Positions 51,567 to 63,413 of a stretch of 64,000 bases of DNA are shown here, in pieces (within the stretch, counting starts at the first letter, position 1; every line of letters begins with the position of its first letter). Below the pieces are notes generated by a model, which made no database searches, was not told where the DNA came from, and saw only the letters and a list, made by a program, of their open reading frames with translations. Origin of the DNA: Hormiphora californensis (Eukaryota; Ctenophora; Tentaculata; Cydippida; Pleurobrachiidae); assembly GCA_020137815.1 (NCBI GenBank), contig CM035353.1, positions 8,587,298 through 8,651,297 of the forward strand, read 5' to 3'. Made by a program: the position numbers and the translations under genes.

Positions 51567-52143
51567 GTCTTTGTCTGACGGGGGATAATTTATTGTAAAT
51601 GTAGTCCAAAGATCAAGGACACGGAGAAAAAAAGGAGTGAGTTTTTCACATACATTCCAAAGGAATTTTACAGCAAACACCTTTCGAATTCTATTAAATT
51701 TGCTACGGCAGTCGGCACCAATTTACTTTCCCATTTCAACTTTGAAAAACTGAAAGCGGTGCTAAATGCTATGCGTTTCGGTTTTTTTGGTTTCTGATGA
51801 GATAAGAGACTTCTTAACGGAAAGAAAATTCAAGGACCTTTATCTTATCAAGAACCTTGATTTTTTTTGTGTGAAAGCCGGGGTTGCCGGTCCAATTAAA
51901 ACGGAATAAGAATAAAGGTAATCAGTACATATAAGATTAATAAATTAGATTAGTGTGATTGGTTATCAGTTCTCACATCACATTTGGTCAGAGCTCCCTT
52001 ATCTCTGTTCTGCTTGCGAATCTCTCTAATTGTGAGATATCTATCTCTCCTGCTATGAGTGGTAGTACAGCCTCTGCTTGTAGTTTCAAAGACCGGCTGA
52101 GAGTGTATAGCGATGAAAGGGTACAGAGAAGTGTGTATGTGAA
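51567..52143. other. Intergenic, no gene recognised
   Basis: Upstream region of the dispanin gene. AT-rich, with no supported exon or regulatory motif. Confidence 0.5.
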
Positions 52144-52377
52144 GTGCAGGGCGAGCTATTTGACCTGGTACGCGACCTGTTTACACATGCTGGTGCCAAG
52201 GATTCCTTCCCGAAAAGTTTGACTGCCGGCCGTAGTGTGTGGGATAGTTTAAAGTGTCCCAGTAAGAGTAAGATCAAGGGGATTAAGAAGCAAGAACTAG
52301 AGGATTTCACGGAGAAGGTTTGCCATTTCCTTGGCAAACGTTGCTGGCCCGCAGCGCGGGATAATAATAATAAATAA
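52144..52377 (+). other. Short open frame ending in (TAA)n
   Basis: A plus-strand frame containing ELFDLVRDLFTHAGAKDSF and KQELEDFTEKVCHFLGKRC runs straight into a TAA-type microsatellite at 52361-52383. It has protein-like composition, and its TAA end resembles a LINE tail, but I recognise no domain. It could be a fragment of a mobile element or an exon. Confidence 0.3.
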
Positions 52378-52512
52378 TAATAATAGTAACAGTTTATATC
52401 CCGCACTGACACAGTTTGTATACAGACAACTCGTTTTCCTTAATTTGAAAGGGACTGCAGTAGACTGCCTGCTCCTAGCACGGTTCTCTGATAACGGTGA
52501 GTTATTGGGGAA

Positions 52513-53475
52513 CTATCCCACTTGGATAAGATTGTTACGGATGAAGTAGCAGCCGTCAGGATCTTCTGATCGTATCCGCTTCAAAGTGGACCTTAGAGCT
52601 TTTTGCTCTTTCAGTTCAGAGGGCGTAAGATCCGGAGAGAGATAAACAGCCGAAAACTGTTTGGAGTCTTTGAGGTTTCGTGCCTTTCTGAGGAGCGTGA
52701 GGAGAGTCGCTCTCTTCTCCAGGGATACTAAGAGCGGTCTAGGTCGCTTCTCATTTCTTTCGCCGATGCGTTTCATCGTAGTCACTTTCGGTTTCTCTTT
52801 TAATTCCTCAAAAAGTTCGTCTAAAGTAGTTTTAGCTACTCTATCGGTTGTTTCTGGGAGACCAAACACAACCATGTTCTTCTCTCTTCCGGGCTGTTGG
52901 ACGGGAGTAGGATGATTCACTGGTAGTGGTTTTCCCACTTTGGGGGAGGTTGCAGCACAATTCTGTGCTAGCACAGTAGAGTAGGCTTTCACCTTCTGCA
53001 CCGATGCTGTCACTGTACTGAGTTGTTGCTTCTGGTGGTTGATAACCGTTTGCTGAAGCTCGATTACGTTAACCCGATGGCGGTCAAGTTCTTCTTTACA
53101 TTCACGCAGCTGTTTCTCGAGGTTTTCCACACTGATAACAGTTTCAAAATTGTTCATTGTTGCTCGGGCAAGTTTCATACTGGAGAGAAAAATACGCGAA
53201 GTAGCCTCGATAATTTCACTTGTAGTTCGGTCCTTGAGACAATGTCTAAAGTACGAACCCCAGTGCTTGCTAGGCGAAGCTAAGCTGTCGTTGGTTAACA
53301 TTAAATCGGGTGCAGCTTGAATCGATCTATAACATTGAGTAAACTGATCTGGTGTGATGCTCGTCGTGTTGTCCGAATTCAACAGGTAAACTTCAGAAAC
53401 AAAGTCATTCACCGTCTCTTCTAATCGTTTTATCATAGGGTTATCGCCCTCGTACTTCGCTTCCGACATTATCAA
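52513..53475 (-). CDS. LINE ORF1-like protein, copy B
   Basis: An intronless 320-aa frame homologous to 695-1753. It has a helical N-terminus, a coiled coil (about 115-155), the shared motif AYSTVLAQNC (164-173) and an RRM-like block from residue 200 (NMVVFGLPETT), then KRIGER, RPRPLLVSL and YLSPDLTPSELKEQKALR. ORF1 proteins of non-LTR retrotransposons bind RNA as trimers through the coiled coil. No reverse transcriptase is adjacent, and the frame is intact. Together with copies A and C it shows a dispersed family in this genome. Whether it is mobile or domesticated cannot be decided here. Confidence 0.7.
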   Translation of the reverse strand: MIMSEAKYEGDNPMIKRLEETVNDFVSEVYLLNSDNTTSITPDQFTQCYRSIQAAPDLMLTNDSLASPSKHWGSYFRHCLKDRTTSEIIEATSRIFLSSMKLARATMNNFETVISVENLEKQLRECKEELDRHRVNVIELQQTVINHQKQQLSTVTASVQKVKAYSTVLAQNCAATSPKVGKPLPVNHPTPVQQPGREKNMVVFGLPETTDRVAKTTLDELFEELKEKPKVTTMKRIGERNEKRPRPLLVSLEKRATLLTLLRKARNLKDSKQFSAVYLSPDLTPSELKEQKALRSTLKRIRSEDPDGCYFIRNNLIQVG

Positions 53476-53603
53476 CGTTTCGTTTTTCTGCCCTTCGGGG
53501 CTGTTACATCGGATTCATCTTCCTGCTCAATAAATAGTTTTACGTTGTAGTTGATGAAAGTTTGAAACAGCGCTTTTCAAGCCATTTCCTTGTGGAGAGG
53601 TGT

Positions 53604-53726
53604 TAAAGTCCGTTTCAAGCGACTTGACCCGTAATTCTTGGAATTTGGTGCATCGCGCGTGTATTTACAAAGGGGAAATCCTGAATTTCCAGGAATCTCA
53701 GGTCAAGTCGTTTGAAACGCACTTTA
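53604..53726. mobile_element. 125-bp MITE, second copy
   Basis: Inverted ends TTAAAGTCCGTTTCAAGCG and GAAACGCACTTTA. About 90% identical to 32200-32324. It lies about 130 bp upstream of the ORF1-like copy B start. Confidence 0.85.
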
Positions 53727-53772
53727 CCCGCTGCTTGACGGGCGCCGTTACGATCTGGGTGTTTAGAGGACT

Positions 53773-54860
53773 GTTTACAGGTGCGCGCTGCCAAAAAAAG
53801 TTGATTCACTAAAATGGCTCTAACCGCCAAACCACTCAACCGTTTTGACTGATTCAAAGTTTATCAGGTAGGGAATGTCAAGGCCTAACCGGGCGCGATT
53901 ATAATCTGGGTGCCTTGCAGCCTGTTTACAGGTGCGCGCTACCGAAAGAGTACACTTAAACCGACTTTTTTCAAACGGCTATAGCCACGCAACCACATGG
54001 CCAATTTGAGTAAACTAAACGGTATCTGTTAGAGAATCGATAGCCCTAACCGATAACCCCAAACCAAACCCTAACCAGACCCTAACGGATAGCCCTAACC
54101 CGTCGCGTGCGCTTAAACTACGAATTGTTAGCAATGAAAGGCACCCAGATTTTAACGTTTTCCGGCCTAACCCCAACCTAAACCCCAACCCTAACCCTAA
54201 CCCTACTTTATCTGCTTGACCGCCTGATAAGGTTAGCGGTAAAGTCACCCACTTTTTGGCACCAAATTTAGACGTTTTTGGCCATAACTCAGCCATTTCT
54301 TGGCCAAATTACTTCGTCTTGGGCTTGTTGGAAAGAGGGAATCGAGCTCTTTCCATACATCCTAAGTTTAAGCAAAATGGTTAAGAAATTGCGGAGCTAT
54401 GGCGCGAAACGTCTTAAAAACGCGCATTTTGCGCCATGGCGCCGCGCATTTTGCGCAGATTTTAATTTTCACGGGCTCATTTGAAAGAGCTCAATATCCT
54501 CTTTCCAACGAGCCCAAGATGAAGCAATTTGGCCAAGAAATGGCTGAGTTATGGCCAAAACCCGCTCTTGCACGCACGTTCATGTGCCAAAAAGTGGGTG
54601 ACTTTACCGCTAACCGCCTGATAAAGCCGCGCGCACCGCGTATCGACCCTGCAGCGCATGCCAGATCCACTGCGCATGCGCGTGATGGGACCAAACTTTT
54701 ATTGTTTATTTCAGAAAAAAGAAGATTTCATCAAAACCTGACGAGGCCGGGGCGCGATTATAATCTGGGTGCCTTGCAGCGTGTTTACAGGTGCGCGCTG
54801 CCAAAAAAAGTACACCTAAACCACTTAGACCGACTTTTTTTCAAACGGCTATAAAGTCCA
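53773..54860. repeat. Repeat cluster with telomere-like CCCTAA units
   Basis: Three copies of a block containing TTTACAGGTGCGCGCT occur at 53773, 53925 and 54783. Degenerate CCCTAA/CCCCAA runs lie at about 54032-54112 and 54168-54206. A 120-bp inverted repeat spans 54231-54615, with GGTTAGCGGTAAAGTCACCC at its left. The long minus-strand Gly/Leu-rich frame across the CCCTAA units is not taken as a gene. Confidence 0.75.
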
Positions 54861-55002
54861 TTTTTTTTCAACTGTTCACCCAAAAACTGAAATTTAATAA
54901 AAATTCGAATTTGGGTGGCGCGCGCTACACGTTAACATGTGATAAACGCGCAAAACAATTCCGCGCACGACTTTGGGGGGTGAACAGTTGAAAAAAAATG
55001 GA
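54856..55002. mobile_element. Short inverted-repeat element
   Basis: About 25-bp inverted ends (TCCATTTTTTTTCAACTGTT and its complement) around an AT- and CGCG-containing core. Confidence 0.7.
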
Positions 55003-55337
55003 GTATAATGTGAAACCCAAACTAAAAAGGCCCACCTCAGGTGTCGTCGCGCGTTACATACATGGTTGGGTTGGGTTTTGATGGATTGGGATTGTCAGCA
55101 GTTAGTGAAATCGCGCGTACGCGCACTTCTCTTTGTTTAAAACAAAGAAGGATCTGGTTGTTCCAAAATCCACGTCCCCGAAAATGAAAAACATTCATCT
55201 GTCATCACCGTTGTATTATTCATCATTTATTCATTGTTAATTAAACCGAAACACTTGATATACGATATTGCTTGTGAAAAAGTAGTAAAATGTACAATCA
55301 ACATTACACATAGTAAACACTTAACACTAAACACACA

Positions 55338-55338
<1 letters not shown>

Positions 55339-55400
<62 letters not shown>
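55339..55400. repeat. (CT)n microsatellite
   Basis: About 60 bp of CT repeats just past the terminal exon at 55426-55584. Confidence 0.95.
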
Positions 55401-55403
<3 letters not shown>

Positions 55404-55425
55404 AACACATACACACACAAGTCTC

Positions 55426-57946
55426 TCACAGTCTCTCTATTAGTTTTATCTTCCTCGCACACAATACAGGGACTTGATCGGGACCGGAGACAGCAATTGG
55501 AGTAAAGATGGTAAACTTCCATTGCTTGTGGCTTTCTTTGATAACCTGAAACAAGTCTTCCATTAGAAAGTTCTCTGGTGCACCCTATAAAATACAGGGC
55601 AAAGGTATTGAGTTAAAATAATTGGTTGGTAAGATAAAAGGAGGACGGAGGCGAGAGAGAACCCCCTCACCCCCCAAACCCATTCCATAACACCCCTCTG
55701 TGGTGTCTCTAATGATAGATCGAGGGGGTAGATTCTGGGGAAGGAGTCGGGACAGATCCTGCAGGGAAGGAGTTAGTGATGGTGTTCAGATCCAACCTAA
55801 GGAAGAGAGCGGGTTACCATAGAACCCAACCCAAGGGAGAGAGATTGGGTTACCACAGCAATTGGCTCCATTGCAACCTATACACACATCCCCCTGGCGT
55901 GCTACAAAACGTCCCCAGGTCTTCTATAATTATACACACATCCCCCTGGCGTGCTACAAAACGTCCCCAGGTCTGCTATAACTATACACACGTCCCCCTG
56001 GGCTTGCTACAAAACGTCCCCAGGTCTGCTATAATTATACACACATCCCCCTGGCTGCTACAAAACGTCCCCAGGTCTGCTATAATTATACACACATCCC
56101 CGGGCTGCTACAAAACGTCCCCAGGTCTGCTATAATTATACACACATCCCCCTGGCTGCTACAAAACGTCCCCAGGTCTGCTATAATTATACACACATCC
56201 CCCTGGCGTGCTACAAAACGTCCCCAGGTCTGCTATAATTATACACACATCCCCCGGGCTGCTACAAAACGTCCCCAGGTCTGCTATAACTATACACACA
56301 TCCCCCTGGGTTGCTACAAAACGTCCCCAGGTCTGCTATAATTATACACACATCCCCCTGGCTGCTACAAAACGTCCCCAGGTCTGCTATAATTATACAC
56401 ACATCCCCCTGGCTGCTACAAAACGTCCCCAGGTCTGCTATAATTATACACACATCCCCCTGGCTGCTACAAAACGTCCCCAGGTCTGCTATAATTATAC
56501 ACACGTCCCCCGGGCTGCTACAAAACGTCCCCCGGGCTGCTACAAAACGTCCCCAGGTCTGCTATAATTATACACACATCCCCCGGGCTGCTACAAAACA
56601 TCTCCAGGTCTGCTATAATTATACACACATCCCCCGGGCTGCTACAAAACGTCCCCAGGTCTGCTATAATTATACACACATCCCCCTGGCTGCTACAAAA
56701 CATCTCCAGGTCTGCTATAATTATACACACATCCTCCGGGCTGCTACAAAACGTCCCCAGGTCTGCTATAATTATACACACATCCCCCTGGCTGCTACAA
56801 AACGTCCCCAGGTCTGCTATAATTATACACACGTCCCCCGGGCTGCTACAAAACGTCCCCAGGTCTGCTATAATTATACACACATCCCCCTGGGTTGCTA
56901 CAAAACGTCCCCAGGTCTGCTATAATTATACACACGTCCCGTGGCGAGCTTACCTTGCAATTGATTGTCTTCATCGTCTTGATTCTTTGCCCTTTGGTCT
57001 GTTTCATATCCTTCCTCCTTTCGAGCAATTTTATCAATAGAGGCATTGACAGTTCTTCCGTTCAAATTTGGTATCATTAATATATTCTTTCCATTCTTTG
57101 GGTTAATACCTGAAAAAGTGACGTGTGGCAATAGAGACGGATGAGGGAACTATCAACTATGTGTACAGGGATGAAACCACTACAGAAAAGAAACAAGCAT
57201 CCGTCTAATGATTGAAACTAATAAAAGTGTTCATGATGTCCTGTGTTGACTGTATAATGGCTGGAATGATTAATTTGTGCAGCAACTTAAACTCACCGTT
57301 AAATTGAAAACGCATTAATGAGTCCGCAGTTCCTCAAGGGGGATGATGGGGTTAGATCTCTGTACATGATACACCTGGGGGATGATGGGGTTAGATCTCT
57401 GTACATGATACACCGGGGGGATGATGGGGTTAGATCTCTGTACATGATACACCTGGGGGATAATGGGGTTAGATCTCTGTATCCGGGGATAGTTCCTGAT
57501 TTCCATCTTCCACTGTGTAGTATTGGGCCCTAGAGAGGGGGTAGGCTATCATTGGGGGAGGATGATTTAGTAATTAGTATTGGGCCCTATGGGAGGAGAA
57601 AGGGGGATGATGAAGGAGCAAAAAGGGGAGGAGAAATAACAGCTGCAACTGTGTGATAAGATAGTACTATCATGTAACCCGTGCTTGTCATGGTGATATT
57701 TGGTTATCTTGACAACCCCCTCCATCCTGCCAACCATCTTACACACTTACCTTAATAGTAGGGGCATCCACTTGTTTAGAATAGCAGCGACTTTGTGTGT
57801 TACTGAGACTATTTATCGAAGTATTCGATGACTCTGTCCTCACTCTCTCATTACTCACTCTCCGCATGCTGTTTCCACCTGATTTAATGTAGCAGTTCTT
57901 GCAGGCGGAGTTCGATTCTTGGCGACATGTCACGAAATGAGAGGGT
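55426..57946 (-). CDS. Unresolved minus-strand gene, candidate exons
   Basis: Candidate exons with good splice sites are 57751-57946 (SHFVTCRQESNSACKNCYIK to DAPTIK), 56954-57109 (GINPKNGKNILMIPNLNGR to a Glu/Asp/Gln-rich end) and a terminal exon 55426-55584 (GAPENFLMEDLFQVIKESHK to a stop). Their phases do not all join: 56954-57109 needs a phase-1 partner, so at least one exon is missing, or two genes are mixed. A possible extra exon at 57297-57529 consists mostly of a 39-bp repeat. I recognise no domain. The SMAD-like exon at 58766-58899 lies upstream on the same strand and might belong here, but nothing in these exons resembles the rest of an MH2 domain. Confidence 0.35.
55880..56945. repeat. 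50-bp minisatellite, about 21 copies
   Basis: The unit has the core GCTACAAAACGTCCCCAGGT followed by CTGCTATAATTATACACACA. Many units are 49-51 bp, so some frames stay open across the array as artefacts. It lies in the intron downstream of the exon 56954-57109 (minus strand). Confidence 0.95.
57341..57482. repeat. 39-bp tandem repeat, four copies
   Basis: The core is GGGGTTAGATCTCTGTACAT. The period of 39 bp keeps a minus-strand frame open (YRDLTPSSPRCIM repeated), but a stop precedes the only nearby donor. Confidence 0.85.
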
Positions 57947-58639
57947 CTAAAGGGGAAGTAAGACATGTCACGAAATGGTAGGCTCTAACTGGGATGTGGT
58001 TCAAGTCAGATTGAGACGCCAGAAGAGTCATAATAAATGTTATGGGGGGGGGGGCAAGGCCAAAAAAGCCAGATCAATCCCAGATTTTAGGGCGGGTTTG
58101 GCTTTTTTGGCATGTAATTCTGACATTATATGGTCTGTATGACATCAAAAACACTTTAAAATGGCTTCTTTGATCTAGTTTTACCATTTTATATCGATAG
58201 GGAAAAGATATATATATACCAAAAAAAGTTTGATATAAAAAAGGCAGATCAAAAAAGCCAAAAAAGCCAGATCAGAAAAAGCCAAAAAAAAGCCAGATCA
58301 AAAAAAGTAAAAAAAACCCAGATCAAAAAAAGGCAGATCAAAAACGCCAGATCATAACTGCCAAATCAAAAAAATCCATATCAAAAAAAGCCAAAAAAAA
58401 CGAAATAGGCCCCAAAAGCTTGTTTTGTACAAACTCTGTACAAACAGTCTAACCTGGCAACCAAAAACCAGATCAAAAAAAGCCAAAAAAGCCAGATCAA
58501 AAAAGCCAGATCAGACCCAGATTTCAGGGCGGGAATTAGAGAATGAGAGAATGGCAGAGAGAGAATGACAGAGAGAGAATTAGAGAATTAGAGAATGACA
58601 GAGGGATAGAGAGCGAGATATAGAGAGCGAGATATAGAG

Positions 58640-58756
<117 letters not shown>

Positions 58757-58765
58757 TCCACTTAC

Positions 58766-58899
58766 CAGGGTCTGTGAATCCATCAATAAAGATCTGCCGG
58801 TGATGACTGATGAGAAGCTGCTGTGAACGGTTCCCCTACTCGAGTGTTTAGCTCATAGTAGGTTATCTTAGCCCAGTAATTTGGTTCCCGGAACGGAAT
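58766..58899 (-). pseudogene. SMAD MH2-like exon with frameshift
   Basis: Between an AG acceptor and a GTAAGT donor, one frame gives [20 protein letters not shown] and EPF, and the next frame gives [13 protein letters not shown]. Both are diagnostic for the start of the SMAD MH2 domain, which has YYELNxRVGExF followed about 10 residues later by DGFTDP. The two halves are in different frames, so the exon as given has an indel near 58835 and the first frame stops at TGA. No following MH2 exon with the RFCLGLLSNVNR signature was found downstream. It may be a decayed SMAD copy or an assembly error in a live gene. Confidence 0.65.
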
Positions 58900-59199
58900 C
58901 TGAGAGAGTATTGTGTTATTAATACATTTGATAAACTATTGAGGTGGTCTGGGTTAGAGGGGGTTCAAAGGCGGGTTACAAGGGGTCTGTTAGGTGGGTT
59001 AGAAGGGGTCTGTTAGGTGGGTTAGAAGTCAGAAAATGTCGAGAGGACAGCAACAAGGGTTCCAGAGGTGGGTTAAAAGGGGTACGAGAGGTGGGTTAGA
59101 AGGAAGCTGAGGTAAAAGGACTCAGGAGTGGGTTGGAAGGGGTCCACATGTTGCTTAGTAGAGATCCAGAGGTGGGTCAATACGCAGAGATAGAGATAC

Positions 59200-59202
<3 letters not shown>

Positions 59203-59284
<82 letters not shown>

Positions 59285-59400
59285 AGAGAGATAGAGAACA
59301 GAGGGAGAGAGAGAGGAGAGAGAGAGGAGAGAGAGAGAGAGAGACAGAGAGAGAGAGAGAGACAGAGAGAGACATAGAGAAACAGAGAGACAGAGAGGGA
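59203..59400. repeat. (GA)n microsatellite
   Basis: About 80 bp of pure GA, followed by GAGACAGA variants. Confidence 0.95.
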
Positions 59401-59901
59401 CAGAGATGAGGAAATAGAGAAATGGAAAGCCGAGAGAGAGAGAAAAAAGGGGCGACACATCGAGAGGGACACATCGAGAGGGATACGTCGAGAGGTAAGG
59501 GGCATATATATTGGTATGATCACCCCAGTCATGCTTGTGATATTAAACTGTTCATACCTGATCTTGATGATTTGATTCACTTGCATCGACCATCGTCTCC
59601 CTTGACTGAGTCAGAACAGCGGAACCCTTCAGTTAATTCATCTTTATGAAAAGATTTTCCCTGGTTCAGGTTGCGATAATCTGAAGAGAAGGGTGTTACT
59701 AAACGCTAAAGAATTCGGTAATTTATTGATCCGAAAGCATCCCAACACCTTAACTTATTAGGTATCGCTTGTGCTTTCAAAACTTCACAAACTTCAGTAC
59801 TTTTAACTTTCTAATTGTGTTTTGTCTTATGGTTTTGATAGACACCATTTAAAGCTACGTTTTCTGCTAGCCCAGTGCTGGGAATGAGTCCTTATTTTGT
59901 C

Positions 59902-60047
59902 ATTATCTTGCTTTCAAATGTTTTTGCGCTAAAAGCTGTGTGTCCAAGAGTCAAATAACCACCTTTTGTCCCTCTTTTGTCGCACTGTTTGGGTATTTGA
60001 CCCTTGAACACAGCTTTTACCGCAAAAGGATCTGAAAGCAAGATAAT
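59902..60047. mobile_element. 146-bp inverted-repeat element
   Basis: About 55-bp imperfect arms starting ATTATCTTGCTTTCAAATG, folding around 59975. No coding capacity. Confidence 0.75.
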
Positions 60048-61412
60048 TGCAAAAGAAGGATTCATTTTCAGCAGAAAATGCAGCCTCAAAAGACTTCCAT
60101 CAAGACTGAAAAGTGACAAAAGAAAGTTGGAAAAAGCGGAAAATGAAATTTGAAAAGTTTGAAAAGTTTTGAAAACACGCGCGACCCCAGAAAAACTTGT
60201 AGGTATGGATGTGCTTTTCGGGGTCGCGCGCAGCAGGGCTTTTGTTGTTTGGGTTTCACATTAGCCGCGAAACCACATGGAGGCACCCCGAATGTGTTGA
60301 GACGCGCATATCGCGACGCGCATGAGACGCGCATGCGACGCGCACATTGCGACGCGCACCAAATTGGTCAAATTCAAAAAATGTGAAAATGCGTTTTTAA
60401 AATTTTAAGACTTGAGGCCTCTTGGACGTTTTTGGGAGACTGATGGTGACCCATAAGGAGTCCGAGAGCCTCAAAGAGAGTGCACAGCATCGGAAAGAGA
60501 CTGCACTGTGCAGTGCACGCAGCATCCAGAAGAGAGCGCGCGCTTACCACGTGAAAGAGGCTCACCGCGCGAAGTAAGCAGTACTTTACCCTCAATTTTC
60601 TTCTCGCGCGTTACATAACATTCAATTTCACACACTTCTGTCTTCGGAGACTCGATGAAGAAGACTGAAATCAAGGATGAGAAGATAAATGAGGCCAATT
60701 AGATTCTTGAGTTGTTAATTGTTTTCAAACAAGATCAACACACTTTTGGATTATTTGAAAATTCTATATTGGAGAGAAATATTTCGTTGCTAATTTCATT
60801 TTCAGACAAAAGTGTGTGGGAAGAATATAAAACACATTCATTTCGTTTCCATTAAGTTTCAGTGTACATAAAACAATATTGTTAGTTTTACATTAGTCTT
60901 TTTGTTGCATTGACTACGTGTTGTTGACATGTAATTGAACTGTAATTATATTTGAAAGCTAAACATTTTTTGACAATATATTGCCAAATGCAACCACCAT
61001 TATCATTTATCAGTTTATCAATGACCATGAAATAGTAATTGAGCATTTAACAATTAAGAAAAATCACACGAGTTTCACGACCAAAGACGGTCACTGTCTT
61101 TCCTCCATTACCTCTACTCCCACTTTAAAAGATAAGGTTCTAATTTTAATGTAAGTAAGGACATCTCACTCATTTATCTCCTCCACATATGATATCTCCC
61201 AACGTGTCAAATCCAGAACTTGCAGTGTTAGTTTCATCTTTTCCTCATCAAACTGATGGAGGAAGGGATATTTAATTGATTGAGAAGGAGGGGTTAGTTG
61301 ATCAACATAACAATAATGGGAGATGGCTTGTAAAAATCAGGAAATAATAAAGAAGTCGTAGTGTAAGAGGTGAGTGTAAATCATGTTGGGAAGGGCGTTT
61401 GATCGTGAAAAA
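60048..61412. other. No gene recognised
   Basis: AT-rich apart from a CG-rich patch. At 60301-60359 there are about six short GACGCGCA(T/C) repeats. No exon could be supported. Confidence 0.5.
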
Positions 61413-62047
61413 GGAAGGAAGGAAGGAAGGAAGGAAGGAAGGAAGGAAGGAAGGAAGGAAGGAAGAAGAAGGAAGGAGGAAGGAAGGAAGGAAGGAACAT
61501 TCCGGATGCCGGAGAAGGAATGACGGATGAAGAAGGAAGAAGGAATGCATTCCTTCCTTACGCCGTCATTACTTCCGGTCCTTCCTTCCTTCCTTCCTTC
61601 CTTTCCTTCCTTCCTTCCTTCCTTACTTCCTTCCTTCCTTCTTCCTTCCTTCCTTCCTTCCTTCCTTCCTTCCTTCCTTCCTTTCCTTCCTTCCTTCCTT
61701 CCTTCCTTCCTTCCTTCCTTCTTCCTTCCTTCCTTCCTTCCTTCCTTCCTTCCTTCCTTCCTTCCTTCCTTCCTTCCTTCCTTCCTTCCTTCCTTCCTTC
61801 CGTCCTTCCTTCCTTCCTTCCTTCCTTCCTTCCTTCCTTCCTTCCTTCCTTCCTTCCTTCCTTCCTTCCTTCCTTCCTTCCTTCCTTCCTTCCTTCCTTC
61901 CTTCCTTCCTTCCTTCCTTCCTTCCTTCCTTCCTTCCTTCCTTCCTTCCTTCCTTCCTTCCTTCCTTCCTTCCTTCCTTCCTTCCTTCCTTCCTTCCTTC
62001 CTTCCTTCCTTCCTTCCTTCCTTCCTTCCTTCCTTCCTTCCTTCCTT
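61413..62047. repeat. Opposed (GGAA)n and (TTCC)n microsatellites
   Basis: About 80 bp of GGAA repeats (61413-61495) are followed, after a spacer of about 80 bp, by about 470 bp of TTCC repeats. The two blocks are reverse complements and could form a hairpin. Confidence 0.95.
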
Positions 62048-62049
62048 GT

Positions 62050-63413
62050 CCTGTCCAGTCTCCGTAAACCGTCGTTGGTCGCTCCTGGACCTGCCTGTCC
62101 TCCTCTGGTCACATTCCTTCCTTCCTGGATCTTCCTGATCCGTCCTTCCTTCCTATCGACTTCCTTCACGTTACCTTGCACCCTATGACCTTCCTTCACC
62201 CTCTGTCCTGTTTAACCTTTCGTTCACTCCTGAACGCTTGACCCTTAATCAATCCTAATTCACGGCTTCTTTAGGCTTTTCACAGACCAAAACATCGAGG
62301 CTCCGCCCTGATGACTACTATACCCCTGTAACATGCAATATCACCAATATGCTAGGACTATTCACAAATGATCCGCCATGGCCTGCGTTGGGAATGCTTC
62401 AGCAAGTCCTGTGCCTACCTGCATAGTATCAATGAACTTACATCACCCACTCAATGTGTACCTGTAGAAGCCTGCACTGCGAAATTCGGCTCCCTAGGCT
62501 CGAACAATAAGTCGTTCGAGCGCACACTCCGTGCGTTACTCAAGAACTTTCAGGCTCTACGCTGCCAGTTGACTTGGCTCACCTCGTTGCCTGTGGAAGC
62601 CTTGCCTTGACATATCGCGTCACCAAATCACCCCTTCTCCTACCGCAATTGTGGATTACACTTCCAGAATCAGACATTCCGACATTCAACTTCCACCTGG
62701 AACCTGCCACGACCGGCTCTTGCAGAAACTAGCGGTACCCCTACCTAGCTGACTGCGGGGGATCGTCTTCGTGCCGTGAGTTCTTCGACTCAGTCCCGTT
62801 GCCGTGGACCTGGTTGGCTGATGGTCCAGTGATTACGGTCAAATCACCCGGCTATCTCCCCAATCTTGGGGAGTAAACTTTGCCAGAGACCTTGCCGAAC
62901 TCAACTATGGCACCGAGCTCTTGCAGTGCGGCTGGTCCCTGCTGGGATTTGGTTCGGCGGGTCGATTGATGAGCGGTTGGTTGACGATTGATATCAGTCG
63001 TTGATCGATCGTTTGTCGGTCGGTCGTCGGACTGAGTTTTAGTGGGGATCTCAGTTGAACTGATAATCTCACCCCAGCCAGTAACCTTGTTACACATGGC
63101 AACCCATGATTTGTAATCACCGAGGGCCTCCGCCTAGTAGGCAATGTCTACTAGGCATGCCTGATGACCCGTCGGCTGTCTCCCATTTAATTATGGGGGT
63201 AAATTCTACGCCAGAGAACTAGCCTCCCTCAATTATGGCAACCCATGATTTGTAATCACCCGGCAGCTGTAGCCTTTAAAACAGCCCTCCTGTCCAACAT
63301 CCCATATTGGTCGGACGGAGGTTACCTTCTCGTCTTACAACTTATCGTTTTGCATCGAATTTCGTCTTCTTGTTTTTAACAGTACCACAGCAAATGGCTA
63401 CCTTGTAGCTTTT
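62050..63413. other. Probable 5' region of an ORF1-like element
   Basis: GC-richer unique sequence with imperfect internal repeats: CCCATGATTTGTAATCACC at 63103 and 63241, each preceded by a similar GCCAGAGA-containing stretch. It leads into the ORF1-like gene at 63414. No other gene is supported. Confidence 0.4.

Noticed and set aside
54015-54296. Gly/Leu-rich frame GLGLGLGFRLGLGR
   Set aside because: Translation of CCCTAA/CCCCAA repeats.
55776-56925. Long frames with LQNVPRSAIIIHTSP repeats
   Set aside because: Some 50-bp units happen to be 51 bp and so keep a frame open; no start context, splice sites or coding bias.
61520-62199. Pro/Ser/Phe- and Gly/Arg/Lys-repeat frames
   Set aside because: Translation of a TTCC microsatellite.
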